A stretch of DNA of 64,000 nucleotides from assembly GCA_026214975.1 (NCBI GenBank), contig JAOBSW010000429.1:20522-84521 (forward strand), read 5' to 3'. Origin of the DNA: Gentiana macrophylla (Eukaryota; Streptophyta; Magnoliopsida; Gentianales; Gentianaceae). This document shows, piece by piece, positions 45,024-55,699 of this stretch. Numbering within the stretch: the first letter of the stretch is position 1; every line of letters begins with the position of its first letter. The translations under genes and the position numbers were made by a program. Below the pieces are notes generated by a model, which worked only from the letters and a program-made list of their open reading frames with translations, had not been told where the DNA came from and ran no database searches.

Positions 45024-46124
45024 TATAGCGAGGACCTGCTTGCGTGATCTATTCGGAGGGATAAAATCCCTTTCTTGAAGGGCCCCTTTCTTCCCGAGTC
45101 TGCCAGTTACAGGTGCAGCTACTCGGTCCCATACCGGATTACGCTTTCTGTCAGATCAGTCGTCCGATCTGTCTTTCTTGGGGCCTTCCGACTCCTTCTT
45201 TAAGCGGTTAGCTTCCTCACCCTGACAGTGTTTGTAGGCCAGATCCATGCATTCGTCTATTGACTTTGGAAGTCGGCCATTTAACTTAGCGTACAATCGA
45301 CCTTCTCGTAGACCTGCTACGAAAGAGGAGATCAAGAGGTGCTCTTCTGCATTCCCGACCTGCCTAGACTCCTCGTTGAATCATTTCAAGTATTGCAGCA
45401 CGGTCTCTTCTTTCTTCTGACAAATAGTGAGGAGGTAAGTAACATTCCTCTGGAATGGTTTGGCAAAGGATAAAGCTTGCAAAAACCTTCTTGCAAGGTT
45501 TCAAAATTTCCAATGGATTGGGGTGGTAGTTTTGAACCACTCATGAGCCTGCGCCTGTAAGTAGGGCCGGAAAGGCTTTGTGACTTCATCTCTTCCGCTA
45601 CACAATCCAAATTCATGTGCGCTGTATTGAAAGAGATGGTCTTGGGGATCCTTTATGCCGTCATATGCTTCCAGCTTTGGTATCTTAAACCTCTCCGGGC
45701 GTGGGTAATTCAAAATCTGCTCCGAGAACGGTGACTCGAACGAAAGATCATCCGTTCGCCTACCCAGGATTCGATCTAACTCCGCCCGAGCAGCCTCCTG
45801 GGCCTGAGCGTTAACCTGTTTTTGCCGTTCATAGGAGGTGGAGGATAGAGTTTCTCCTCTATCCTCTTTATTCGTCAAGTTACCCTTGGGGTCGTTATTT
45901 TCTGGGGCTTCCTCTTCTTGACCTTTTAGGGCTAGGCCAAGCACGCTTTTGAACACCGGTATGTCTAGATTATGAGCGCCCAAAGAAGGCTTGCTATCTT
46001 GGTCCGCCAAGATTTCCTCCTAGTTGGTTTGCGGTTGGCTAGTGGTAGCAGTTGGATCTACCTCTCCGGCGTCTCTAGCTGCTGCTGTCTGAGTGTTTTT
46101 CCTAGTATTTTTTGGTGGTGCCAT
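45024..46124 (-). pseudogene. Gypsy B gag
   Basis: ATG at 46124-46122, about 50 bases after the LTR. The N-terminus reads MAPPKNTRKNTQTAAARD, then a TAG where CAG would give Gln. The frame resumes (45501-46010) with a Gln/Ala-rich helix and FKIPKLEAYDGIKDPQDHL, the start of the retrotransposon gag domain. The rest runs in other frames (FVAGLREGRLYAKLNGRLP, CMDLAYKHCQGEEANR) to about 45200. It would form the particle. Confidence 0.85.
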
Positions 46125-46156
46125 CGCAGTCGCTTGATCGAATCATTGAAAAGAGG

Positions 46157-46175
46157 CCCTCCTTCTAGCGTCAAT
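46157..46175 (-). other. Gypsy B primer-binding site
   Basis: On the minus strand ATTGACGCTAGAAGGAGGG follows the LTR end ATCATCA; same class as element A. Confidence 0.65.
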
Positions 46176-46791
46176 TGATGATGTCGGATATCACCTATAG
46201 ATCCAATCAACCTCTAGGACGATTCAAACAAGAACTAATGCAATGGAGATTATGATTTGTGTATGATTGAGACTGAGCCTGAGAATTAGTTTCTCTCAAG
46301 TTGCCAACGTATCACCCATTTTCAAGTCATTCGTAGTTCCTTAGGGTTGATTATATAGGGAGGCGTCTCACCCATTTTCTTGTCAAACAAGTCGTAGAAT
46401 CCTTAAACCCTAAGGATCATTACGTGTTTATCTCTGATAAGAGATAATTATGATTATATTCGAATTAAGAGATTTACTTCCGGTAATTCAGGGATTCTCC
46501 CATCATTATCCTATTATATAGGCACATGTGTGAGTTTTCATACAAGGAAAGAGCCAGTCGGCTTTCGATGGGCTCACCAGGTCGTCCCGACATGGTCCGC
46601 GAGTCCTACCTCAAGACTTGACTGAACTGCCCTGCAGTGCCCTAGTCGGGAAGGATATGGATAGACCTCCCTCCTGGGGTAGGGTCTTACTACTGAGGGG
46701 CTCCTGGCCCTGTTGTTCTCACCTTACTCTTCCTTTGATCCCAAGGTGTTTTCACGACGACACGTAACAAGATATACTCTTACCATCGTCA
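46176..46791 (-). repeat. Gypsy B 5' LTR
   Basis: 616 bases, ends TGATGATG...CATCGTCA on the plus strand. TATA box on the minus strand at about 46348-46356. Followed by CCGTC (46792-46796), a one-mismatch partner of CCATC at 36693-36697. Confidence 0.88.
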
Positions 46792-46796
46792 CCGTC

Positions 46797-47142
46797 CGAA
46801 TTGCAAAATATGCTACAGAAATAGATTCTCAGTAATCACATATGTATGGATATTGGAGCCTTTAGAGTCATGATTCTGCTACTTTTTTCTCTAGTACGAA
46901 AAAAATTCTTGAATTGAAACCCACAAGAAAATTTATACTCATAGACATTCAGCTTCAAACTTGTTTTATCTACTTGGGCTGGATTAAGATATGGTGGGGA
47001 GGGGGATGAAAGGTAAAATACAAGGGAAGCTGAATACAAAAATATTATTTTATGTTATGTGGCTTGAGTAAGACATGGGTTGGGAGCAAGGAGGGGGATG
47101 AGAGGTCTGGGCAACTAATTTTTAATGTATGTGCACATGTGA
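46797..47142. other. Flank between Gypsy B and element C
   Basis: No feature recognised. It should be the continuation of the 36277-36697 flank. Confidence 0.5.
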
Positions 47143-47761
47143 TGTATACCTCGGACCATTAACAATAGAGTTGTTAAGAAACCTAAATAATACAATGAAT
47201 TACCGCATTTATGTCCAAAAATGAAAAGGAAAATAAAATAAGATGAAGGAAAAGACTTGAGCAAAAGTAGTTTAACACAATGATGAGACTTGAAGAACCA
47301 ATGTCTATGAAGAAGCCAAGACCCTTCTAATGAATCTTAAACCAAAGACTACAATGAACACTTTAAGCTTTGCTCACAAACTTAAAATGCACTTAACAAA
47401 AGTTGTAAAACTCTAATGAGAAAACAAATCACGGCAACAATAGTATTAATCATTTCAAAGGTGTGAAATACATATGGTGTGCCCCTCTTTTTATAGGCTA
47501 AGGAAGTTGGCATTTTATTTTCTAGCAAATATAAATAAAATAAGAAAATGGAAATAAAATGAACCTAAACAACTCCCAAGTCTAGGTGAAATAATGAAAA
47601 AAGATGATTCCAAAATAAAAAGATCTTCAAATCACTTATTAGTAAATAATCCGCCAACAAGAATAAGATGAAGATTTGATGAAATCAATCACCATAATAC
47701 TCCTTAATTTCAAAGTGCTATATGGTCTTGGTAGACCTTATTGGACACTAATAATAATAAG
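47143..47761 (-). repeat. Element C 3' LTR, first part
   Basis: Matches 54142-54765. TATA box on the minus strand (CTATAAAAAG, plus about 47488-47497). Cut at CTAATAATAATAAG by the 47762-50380 insertion. Confidence 0.8.
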
Positions 47762-47939
47762 AGAGATTGAGGAAAAGGACAAAAAAATTACAAAATGAAT
47801 AAATAGGACACACTCATTTTTTAGTTGCAAAAGGACAAAAATTTTGAGACGGACAAAAATACCCCTTTATAGAAGGGACGCGCGCATATGCATATCTTCA
47901 GTACTTCCACTGCTTCAGGACCTTTTGGATTGTTTTTTT

Positions 47940-48235
47940 TTTCAAACATCCGTAACTTTTGATTTACAACTCCAATCATTGAATTTTTTTCATCAAAATT
48001 CATATTTTTTTTGCTCTTTAATTTGAGCCCATATACGATAACCTTCCGACGTAAATTTTGAAAGCCGAAAAAATATTTGTATTAACCGAAGCGTTTTTCT
48101 TATAAACGACCGTGACTTTTGATTTAGAACACCGATCATCAAAATTGTTTCACCAAAGTTCATATTTTTTTTATCTTCATTTTAAGTCCTCATTTGATAC
48201 CTTTTTGACGTAGTATTTGAAAGCCGAATTTAATC
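47940..48235. repeat. Two direct copies of a ~170-base unit inside the MULE-like insertion
   Basis: CCGTAACTTTTGATTTACAAC (47950) and CCGTGACTTTTGATTTAGAAC (48110) start copies that run through TTCATATTTTTTTT and GAAAGCCGAA. Likely a subterminal duplication. Confidence 0.7.
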
Positions 48236-48239
48236 GCAA

Positions 48240-48480
48240 CATTTACACTAACACAATGATCGTGAAACAATATCGATGATCGATGTGACGATGATCGAAC
48301 ATGAGATCAGGCTCATTTAAGGCTTAATTCAAGTGACTACTTCAAGGCACACATATATGGCTTATATAAGGCTCCATTAAGGCTTAATTCAAGAGACACA
48401 ATATCATATCTGGCGCATATAAGGCTCATATAAGGCATACAATATCACTAATACAGTATCATTTGCTATATTTAATTGTA
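48240..48480. other. AAGGCTCATATAAGGC-type short repeats
   Basis: Several copies of a 10-16-base AAGGCTTAATTCAAG / TATAAGGCTC motif between 48310 and 48450, of unknown role. Confidence 0.4.
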
Positions 48481-48634
48481 TAGACCAAAAGAAATGTCAC
48501 AATGACAATTGCCAAACCTAGAGTGAAACCTGGACTATTCCATAACCTGAAAATGAGAGACTGATAGGTAAGAGAAAGAAAAAACTTGTTTTTTTGAATA
48601 GAATATCTTTAATCCAATGTTATTAAATTTTTTA

Positions 48635-48767
48635 GTTCATGTAATGTGGTTGGAATTGATATCCTAAAATTGAAGTACGGTATGAGCATTTGTCAATTGA
48701 TGGAGAAGCATATTTAGGCTCAATGGCATTGCCAACTTTACTGAATGCTTCCATCAATTTCATAATG
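48635..48767 (+). pseudogene. PDR-type ABCG transporter exon, captured, frameshifted
   Basis: VRYEHLSIDGEAYLGS followed by MALPTLLNASINFIM (48674-48767) matches the conserved N-terminal segment of plant PDR (ABCG) transporters (VR[FY]E.L...A..YVGSRALPT..N). It is preceded by GIDIL-KL, with a missing base that shifts the frame. An AG acceptor (TTTTTTAG, 48633-48634) and a GT donor (48768) bound it as a single exon. The rest of the gene is absent; the exon lies in the MULE-like insertion. Confidence 0.75.
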
Positions 48768-49558
48768 GTAAATACTTATAAGTTCATGCTTGAGGACCTG
48801 TAATGTTAGTAGGTGATAAGTTCAAGAATGAAATGGTGAATTCAGACAAGCACATTGCTTGGACTATGTTTCTCCATTTTCAGTTTGTTTCTTTTGTGTC
48901 TGTTTGTTTATAGAGTGTTCTTGGAAAATTTAAGCTTTTCCTATCAAATAAAAGGGAAATCAAAATACATATCAGAATTACCTATCTTTTTCTCCTCTGA
49001 TTGCCGATTTCCATTCAAACATTAGCAGAAGGCAAACCATCGACATCGACATCAAGTATCGAGCATCGAGCATCGATCATCGAGCATCGGTATTTTTTAC
49101 TCTACATTCTCTCTGAAAATCAATTGCTCCTTTGCATCCCTTGCAAGTGCAAAGAATCATCATGATGTTTGGTAAGGTAAAGGTCAACTACAAAGTTGTT
49201 AGTTGTCTTTACACCTTGGAAACATCTTCTGAGTAACATTTCAACAAGCTTGCAAACATGAAAATTAATTTGATCAAACCTAACATATATACACAACTAA
49301 TTGAAAAAAAAGAAGAAGTCAATGTATGTTCCCGGCTTCCTAGCCGCCTAATACATATGACGACTCTGTCTGTCTTTTATCAACCACTTTACTTCTACCA
49401 GATTTTATTTTTATAACTTTTTACAGTTTGCCCCAGATAGGAGATATGCTTTGTACACATGAAAATTGTTGAAGACCATATCACAAAGGTTTTTTCTTTT
49501 TTCTTTGAGCAGAATCATAAAAAGGCTATTCACTGTTGTTTGAGAGTTTGCTATTCAA
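48768..49558. other. Unassigned interior of the MULE-like insertion
   Basis: No gene recognised. A short CATCGAGCATCGA repeat stands at about 49040-49090. Confidence 0.4.
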
Positions 49559-49744
49559 TTAGATATAGATGGTGTCATTGGAATTGGCATTGCTTCCACA
49601 AATGGTATGGGACTTATCGTTGGTGGTATCGTGGCAAAGCAGAACTCAAGAAACAAATTTAAATATGGTACTGACAAGCCCGAGTCTCTTCCTCGTCTGA
49701 ATGATATTGTCATAATATTGTGTGATTACGTTATAAACCACTGA
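49559..49744 (+). pseudogene. Unrecognised coding-like fragment
   Basis: A 61-codon frame (GVIGIGIASTNGMGLIVGGI, then TDKPESLPRLNDI) with a hydrophobic Gly-rich segment and a plausible amino-acid mix, preceded by a TTTGAGCAG acceptor-like site at about 49505. It may be another captured exon. I do not recognise the family. Confidence 0.3.
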
Positions 49745-50380
49745 TCAATGAGTGATTTATATCAATGAACAAGTCTCATCCTGGTCAATGGTCTACAAAT
49801 GATGGTATCATTCTTCACATGGTGTATATTGACGGGCTCTAGAATAAGCAATCTATACATGTACAGAATGAAACATTTTTTTTGATGTCAAAGAATTCAA
49901 GCAGTGTACACCTTTGAGAAGTTCATGTTTCAAGAAGAAATCCATATGATCATATACGTGCAATCTGCGTATATATCAGTTATCTTTTAATCTGTAGAAT
50001 TAATTTTGGGTGGAAGAAATTAATTAATTAATCAAATAAATAAATGGAACTGAAGAACATGGTTGCTTTGATTTGTAGAAGTAGAACAATGAGATTCAGG
50101 AAGAAAAGATGAAGGATGATTCTTACACGATTCAGACTCGGATATCGGGGTTTTGTGTTGTTCCGAGAATGATTTATTCATCTAATTTGAATTTGAGGAA
50201 GAACGTTGAGATTCGTGAAATGGATTATGATTCATCCGGTGGAATGAAAGAAAGGAACGCTTAAGCTCATATAGCGGTATATTCGTCCGGTGGAATTTAT
50301 TTGTCCTTAATGTAACTAAAAAATTGAAGCTGGATTAACACTTAATTAAGGCGAAAAAGTGGACTATAAACTAATTTTTC

Positions 50381-50858
50381 CTAATAATAATAAGACTCCA
50401 AATAAAAAAAGTAGCAAAAAGCCCATCTTCTCTTTTCTTTAGTACTTGATCCATGCTCTTTGGCCTAAAGGTGTTGAAATAATCAAAGTAAGAAATCATT
50501 CTCTTTATTTGGACATGTACTTCATCATACTGGACTTCTCTTAGATGAAAATAGTCCACGGGATTACTACTAGATCAATTCAAATGTGCAAGTCCGTTAG
50601 AATATGCAAACCTGCTGAATTCAGCCCAAATAAAGAACAAATTGTATTCTCCAATAAACCAACCCTTCATAATTATATGGAACCTTGAAAATATCAATAT
50701 AAATGATAAAGTAGAGTTCCTTAGGTTTTTCATGTTGAAGGGCATGCAAATCTCATGCAAATCTCTTGATATACGCCTCAGACGGGTAACGATCATCAAT
50801 GTGAAATTATGGACCATAATAGATGTGTAGGAAATGATTATGGCATGATGGTCCTCCA
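50381..50858 (-). repeat. Element C 3' LTR, second part
   Basis: Aligns with 54770-55252. Ends in GTCCTCCA (minus-strand start TGGAGGAC), right beside the polypurine tract 50859-50880. Confidence 0.8.
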
Positions 50859-50900
50859 TCATATCCTCCCCTTTGAAAATATTCGTCCTCGAATCCAAAA
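50859..50900 (-). other. Polypurine tract and polyprotein end of element C
   Basis: The minus strand reads TTTTCAAAGGGGAGGATATGA next to the LTR, preceded by FDSRTNIFKGED, a usual last stretch of Del/Tekay polyproteins. Confidence 0.6.
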
Positions 50901-53900
50901 CATCATGGATAACTGATTACATCATCATGATCCCGCCAACCACAACCAACAAAACAACAAAGCTAGAACAAAATATTAGTAGATTAGTCCTTCTAACTTT
51001 GTGTTTATAATTCCTCCCCAATAAATTTATTCCATTGAAATAAATTCCTCTATTATTTACATGAAAATCAAGTAATTTTCATATCTTTTCCTCGCAAAAA
51101 TTTCATCCAGATAAACTTTCAAAACCTTTCCTTTTAAGCAAACTTAGTCTCATTTTCTTATCAAAACTTCACACATCCGTAAGTTATCTTGACAAAAGTA
51201 TAAAGCATCAGAGTTCTACAAAATTTCAAGTTCACTAAGAACAACAATTTTATATAGTAAACAACTATAATAAAGATGATATGCTTCAACTTGCACTTTC
51301 TTTCTCATGAAATCAATTAAATCATTTCTCGCCAAATTTACCCTCATTTTCATTACATTCATTTCTCTCAAAACAAGAAACTTGATTGGACAATCGAGAT
51401 ACATGTAAATCTCTATCACCAAAATGATGAAGATAATTTGATTATCATATAGAAATGGGTCTAAATAATTATGAAAATATCTTAAGTCTTTTATTTCCAT
51501 AAAACTCCAATCTTTATCTCCACAAACACCAAAGCAAAAGGTGGAGATTCTTCAAACCCGCATAAGACATGATTTACCAATAAAAGATCTGCATTTCAAT
51601 CACATCAACACTTTTACTCACATCAACATCTTCCAATTGAATCCTTTCACGAAATCGAATTAAGTGCTTCATGTTCCATTTGAAAAGTTTATTATTATAA
51701 ATATGAAAATTATTTTGGCCAATGGAATCATCTACACTGATTCTTCCTCATCATTCAAAGGATTGTCACACCACTTGATTTTAAGATTTTCAACATTTAA
51801 TTCCGAACACACACTAGATCCATTCTGAACCATAGAATTTTTTTGGATTCATTTCTAAATCATGCTCGCAATTTCCATTCAAAGAATTAGGATAAAATTC
51901 AGATTTAAGCACATTGCATCCCATATCATTATCTTTCACCATTGGTTCAACAAATTCATTTTTTGGCTTAAACATTTCAAAGATGACTCTTTTCTTGAAT
52001 TAACCATTTTAGTTGAGTTTCAAGAACTTGTTGATTACTCAAAGAAGTTAGTATAATGGTTTTCTTATTTTGCTTTATTCAAACTTGTTAAGTTTACCAT
52101 CATACCTCGCTTTTCATTTGACCAAGGTTTGCCCAAAATTATATGACGATTAAGCATATGGATGACATCGAACAAGATCGATCATGGTAAGTTCTAAGAG
52201 AAAATGAAATCACAACTTGCTTTGAAACCTTAATTTCCTCAAACTCATTACGCCTTTTAGATCAGATGGGTTTGAATGATCAAAAGTTTTCAAACTAAGT
52301 TTTTCTACGCTTCTTGGCTTACCACTTTAGATTCAAAAGTATTATCAATCCTTATCAAACAAATTTGGTCCATCACCATGAATCTGTGATATAACTCCTC
52401 GCTTGCAAGGAATTAGAAGACTCCACTTCTTTAACCTTACTCGCAACCACTTGTTCATGGTTCAAGTGTTGCTTGTTTTCACCAACCTTCTCACAATAAA
52501 CCAAAGAGGAGGCATTTTTAAAAGTATAAATCCTCACATCCTCACAAGAATTTTCTTTTCGACTAAATTTTCTCCTCAAAATCTCTCGATTTTCATCTTT
52601 ATTTTCTCCTCCTCATTATTCTTTTAATTTTTTTGACCCATTTTTTAATTTTCTTTTCTCAACCAATTCAACCCATGCCTTTTCCAAATCAAGATTTTGT
52701 ACATCATCTTTTTGTGCCAAATTTGTAAATCTAGAACAAAAAGGATCATGAGAATTTCAATAAGGAATTCTTGTATTTTTATGTGCTTATCATCAACTGG
52801 ATCACTATATAGTTTCTCAAAGTTGACATTTATGATCATAATGTCCAAAGGAAACAATATAAATCTCTAGTTTTAAATGAACTAAAAGAATGATATTTAC
52901 AAGTTGTTCTCTTTCTGGTCTTAAAATCTTCATCATAAGTATTAGGAGTTTTAGATCTCCCTTTACTAATATCAAAAGATTTTATAGAATTGTAATTAGG
53001 ATTTACCCAAGAAAAGGAAAGATAACGTGACATTATTAATGTTTTTATTTACAAAGAAAGAAAAATAATAACATAGACAAAACAAAATAAAAACCTTCAC
53101 TTTCACTCTTTATTTGGGTGATTGATGATTCACTTTGGCTTTTCTCTCCACTCTTATAGACTCACCACACAATTGCCTTTACCGCTCTTTCTTAATTAGA
53201 GTAATAAATGATTAAAAAGTGCACAATAATATGCTTGCAATGCTCAGTGAATCACTGTATCCTTAGTCCTCAAATCACTAGAAGAGAAGGCTAGGATGGA
53301 TTCGAATATGAGAAGAAAAGACAAAAGAATAGAGTAGATGTGGAAGCGATCAAAGATGTAACAGACTCGTGGCACCTTTGAGAGTCCGGCCCTTTATATG
53401 ACAAATTTTTTGTTTTTGTTTTTGCTTTTGTTTTGTTTTTGACTTAAAGAACTCGAAGAACTAGGATTAGATTAGGTTATAACCTTTAATCAGGCCTTAA
53501 TGATTAGCACTTGAAATTGAGTCGGATGATAATTTCGGATTTTGTCTGTAAATTCAGCCATGCACTTATTGGCACGTGCAGCCCAAATGAAAATGAATTT
53601 GAACTGAAAGTTAAAAGGAAATTTGTATACTAATGAGTTAGGAAGATGATACGGAAAATTTATATTTTTTGGACTTTTATTGGTTGATCAAAAAGTCATT
53701 TCTTGTCAACTGGTTCAATCTATCAAAATTATCCAGAATTGTAGCAGCGACTTATTTCACCGATTGTGATCCAACTATGTTGAATATGGAATAACTCAAA
53801 AGATAAAAGTTTTAGAACATAAAATTTCCTATCACACCACCAAGTTTCAACGAATTTGAAATTTTGTAACCCACTCAAATTAATTTTGAACGAAGATCTA

Positions 53901-54119
53901 CTGCTACAGAATTTCAGAACAGAGTATTCTGTGTTGGGGTGCAGTTTTCAGCATGATCTGATTCTAATTTCGAGATGCAGTAAAAAGGGAAAATTTATAT
54001 CAAATGGTGATTTATACGTGATAAATTTTTTTGATATTTTTGAGATTTTATGGGTATCAAACGATTTGAAATAGAAACGGGTGTCAAATCAAAGAATAAA
54101 CAAAACAAATGGATTGAAC
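50901..54119 (-). other. Interior of element C, pol deleted
   Basis: AT-rich with short minus-strand frames (52373-52579, 52645-52857, 52836-53033) that have no recognised domain. No RT, integrase or protease motif was found. Confidence 0.5.
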
Positions 54120-54140
54120 CACTTGCTCCGATATCAATCG
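54120..54140 (-). other. Element C primer-binding site
   Basis: On the minus strand TTGATATCGGAGCAAGTGG follows the LTR end by a few bases; initiator-Met-like with changes. Confidence 0.5.
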
Positions 54141-54141
54141 A

Positions 54142-55252
54142 TGTATACCTCGGACCCTTAACAATGGAGTTGTTAAAACCCTAGGTAATACAATGAATTA
54201 CCACATTTATATCCAAAATGAAAAGAAAAATAGAATAAGATGAAGGAAAAGACTTGAGCAAAAGTAGTTTAACTCAAAGATGAGACAAGAAGAATCAATG
54301 GCTATGAAGAAGCCAAGACCCTTCTAATGATCCTTAAACTAAAAACTACAATGAACACTTTAAGATTTTCATAGAAACTTAAAATGCACTTTACAAAAGT
54401 TGTAAAACTCTAATGAGAAAACAACTCACAATAACAATAGTATTAATCAATTCAAATGTACATATGCCCCTCCTTTTATAGGCTAAGGAAGTTGGCATTT
54501 TATTTTCTAGAAAATAAAAATAAAATAAGAAAATGGAAATAAAATGAACCTAAAAAACTCCCAAGTCTACGTGAAATAAAGAAAAAAAAGATAATTCCAA
54601 AAATAAAAAAGATCTTCAAATCACTAATTAGTAAATAATCCGCCAATCGATTGATTGATTATCTATCATAAATAAGATGAAGATTTGATGAAATCAATCA
54701 CCATAATACTCCTTAATTTCGTGCTATATGGTCTTGGTAGACCTTATTGACACTAATAATAATAATAAGACTTCAAATAAAATAATAATAATAAGACTTC
54801 AAATAAAAAGTAACAAAAAGCACATCTTCTCTTCTCTTCTGCTTTATCCGTGCTTTTGGCCTATAGTGTTAAAATAATCAAAGTAAGAAATCATTCTCTT
54901 TATATGGACATGTACTTCATCATATTGGACTTCTCTTAGATGAAAATAGTCCATGGATTACAACTCGATCGATTCAAATGTGCAAGTCCGCTGTAATATA
55001 CAAACTCGTCGAATTCAGCCCAAAAAAAGAACACGTTGTATTATCCAATAAACCAAACCTTCATAATTGTATGGAACCTTAAAAATATCAATATAAATGA
55101 TAAATTAGAGTTCCTTAAGTTTTCCATGTTGAAGGGAACACAAATCTCATGCAAATCTCTTGATATACGCCTTAGACGGGTAACGATCATCAATGTGAAA
55201 TTATGGACCATAATAGATGTTCAGGAAATGGTTATGGCTTGTTAGTCCTCCA
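54142..55252 (-). repeat. Element C 5' LTR, uninterrupted
   Basis: 1111 bases, TGTATACC...GTCCTCCA on the plus strand. TATA box on the minus strand (CTATAAAAGG, plus about 54475-54484). The site where the other copy holds the insertion is at about 54755-54790, with extra TAATAA repeats. Confidence 0.8.
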
Positions 55253-55493
55253 TTAACACGTACACAATTAATTTACTTTCTTATTTCAACAGATGAAATT
55301 TATCCATGGAAAAAATAGCAAGGGACATATTGATAAGGTGCAACATTTATAGCACGTGGTCACTTTGTCAAGAACGTGTACATGGACAAAAACATCAAAG
55401 TTTGCGCAAGGAATTGATATCAAGAAGTACAAAACATCAAGACTCACAAAATAATTGGTAAAATACACCATTTATGTAGGAGTAGTGATTGTT

Positions 55494-55639
55494 CCACACA
55501 AATAAATTGTCACAACAAAGTGCACAACACATTTTTTACTTCATTGATCACAAAGAGACCTATTGATTCTTATGGGTCCCAAAACAATCAATGGTGTAAA
55601 CGCGTGTTGTGATACTTTGTTGTGATCATTTTGGTGTGG
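55494..55639. mobile_element. 146-base MITE with ~36-base inverted repeats
   Basis: Left CCACACAAATAAATTGTCAC, AACAAAGT... and right the inverse (ACTTTGTTGTGATCATTTTGG, TGTGG) pair over about 36 bases with few mismatches. No clear target duplication. Confidence 0.6.
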
Positions 55640-55699
55640 AAAAAATAATTTCCTTTATGTAGACATTATACTTTATAACAGTGAAATATAATTTTATAA

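Larger units (their letters stand above)
36698..46791 (-). mobile_element. Gypsy element B (Tat type), complete LTR to LTR
   Basis: A 10.1-kb minus-strand Ty3/Gypsy element with LTRs of 626 and 616 bases and flanks CCATC and CCGTC (four of five match). Order in its own direction: 5' LTR, primer site, gag, protease, RT, RNase H, second RNase H, integrase, 150-bp tandem repeat, antisense extra ORF, 3' LTR. The dual RNase H and antisense ORF are marks of the Tat lineage. Coding parts carry frameshifts and stops, several as CAG to TAG. Confidence 0.9.
47762..50380. mobile_element. MULE-like insertion carrying host gene pieces (Pack-MULE-like)
   Basis: Splits the LTR of element C; the other LTR copy is uninterrupted at the matching site. 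It is flanked by CTAATAATAATAAG (47748-47761 and 50381-50394), a duplication blurred by simple repeat; the 9-11 bases expected for Mutator-like elements would fit. The ends show imperfect inverted similarity over about 100 bases (TTTTTTAGTT..C...AGGACAAA.A.TT on both). It contains an ABCG transporter exon and no transposase. A Helitron is less likely. Confidence 0.5.
47143..55252 (-). mobile_element. Gypsy element C, deletion derivative, 3' LTR split by an insertion
   Basis: LTRs: right (5', minus direction) 54142-55252; left (3') 47143-47761 plus 50381-50858. After the right LTR stands a TGATATCGGAGC primer-like site (54120-54140). Before the left LTR the minus strand reads FDSRTNIFKGEDMM and a purine run AAAGGGGAGGATATGA, the polyprotein end and polypurine tract of Tekay/Del-like Gypsy elements. 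The 3.3-kb interior lacks pol. Flanks TGTGA and TTAAC do not match. Confidence 0.7.

Noticed and set aside
47762..50380. Helitron as the carrier of the PDR exon
   Set aside because: A CTAA end is present by chance in the flank, but there is no TC start and no terminal hairpin that I can see, and the flanking repeat looks like a target duplication, which Helitrons do not make.
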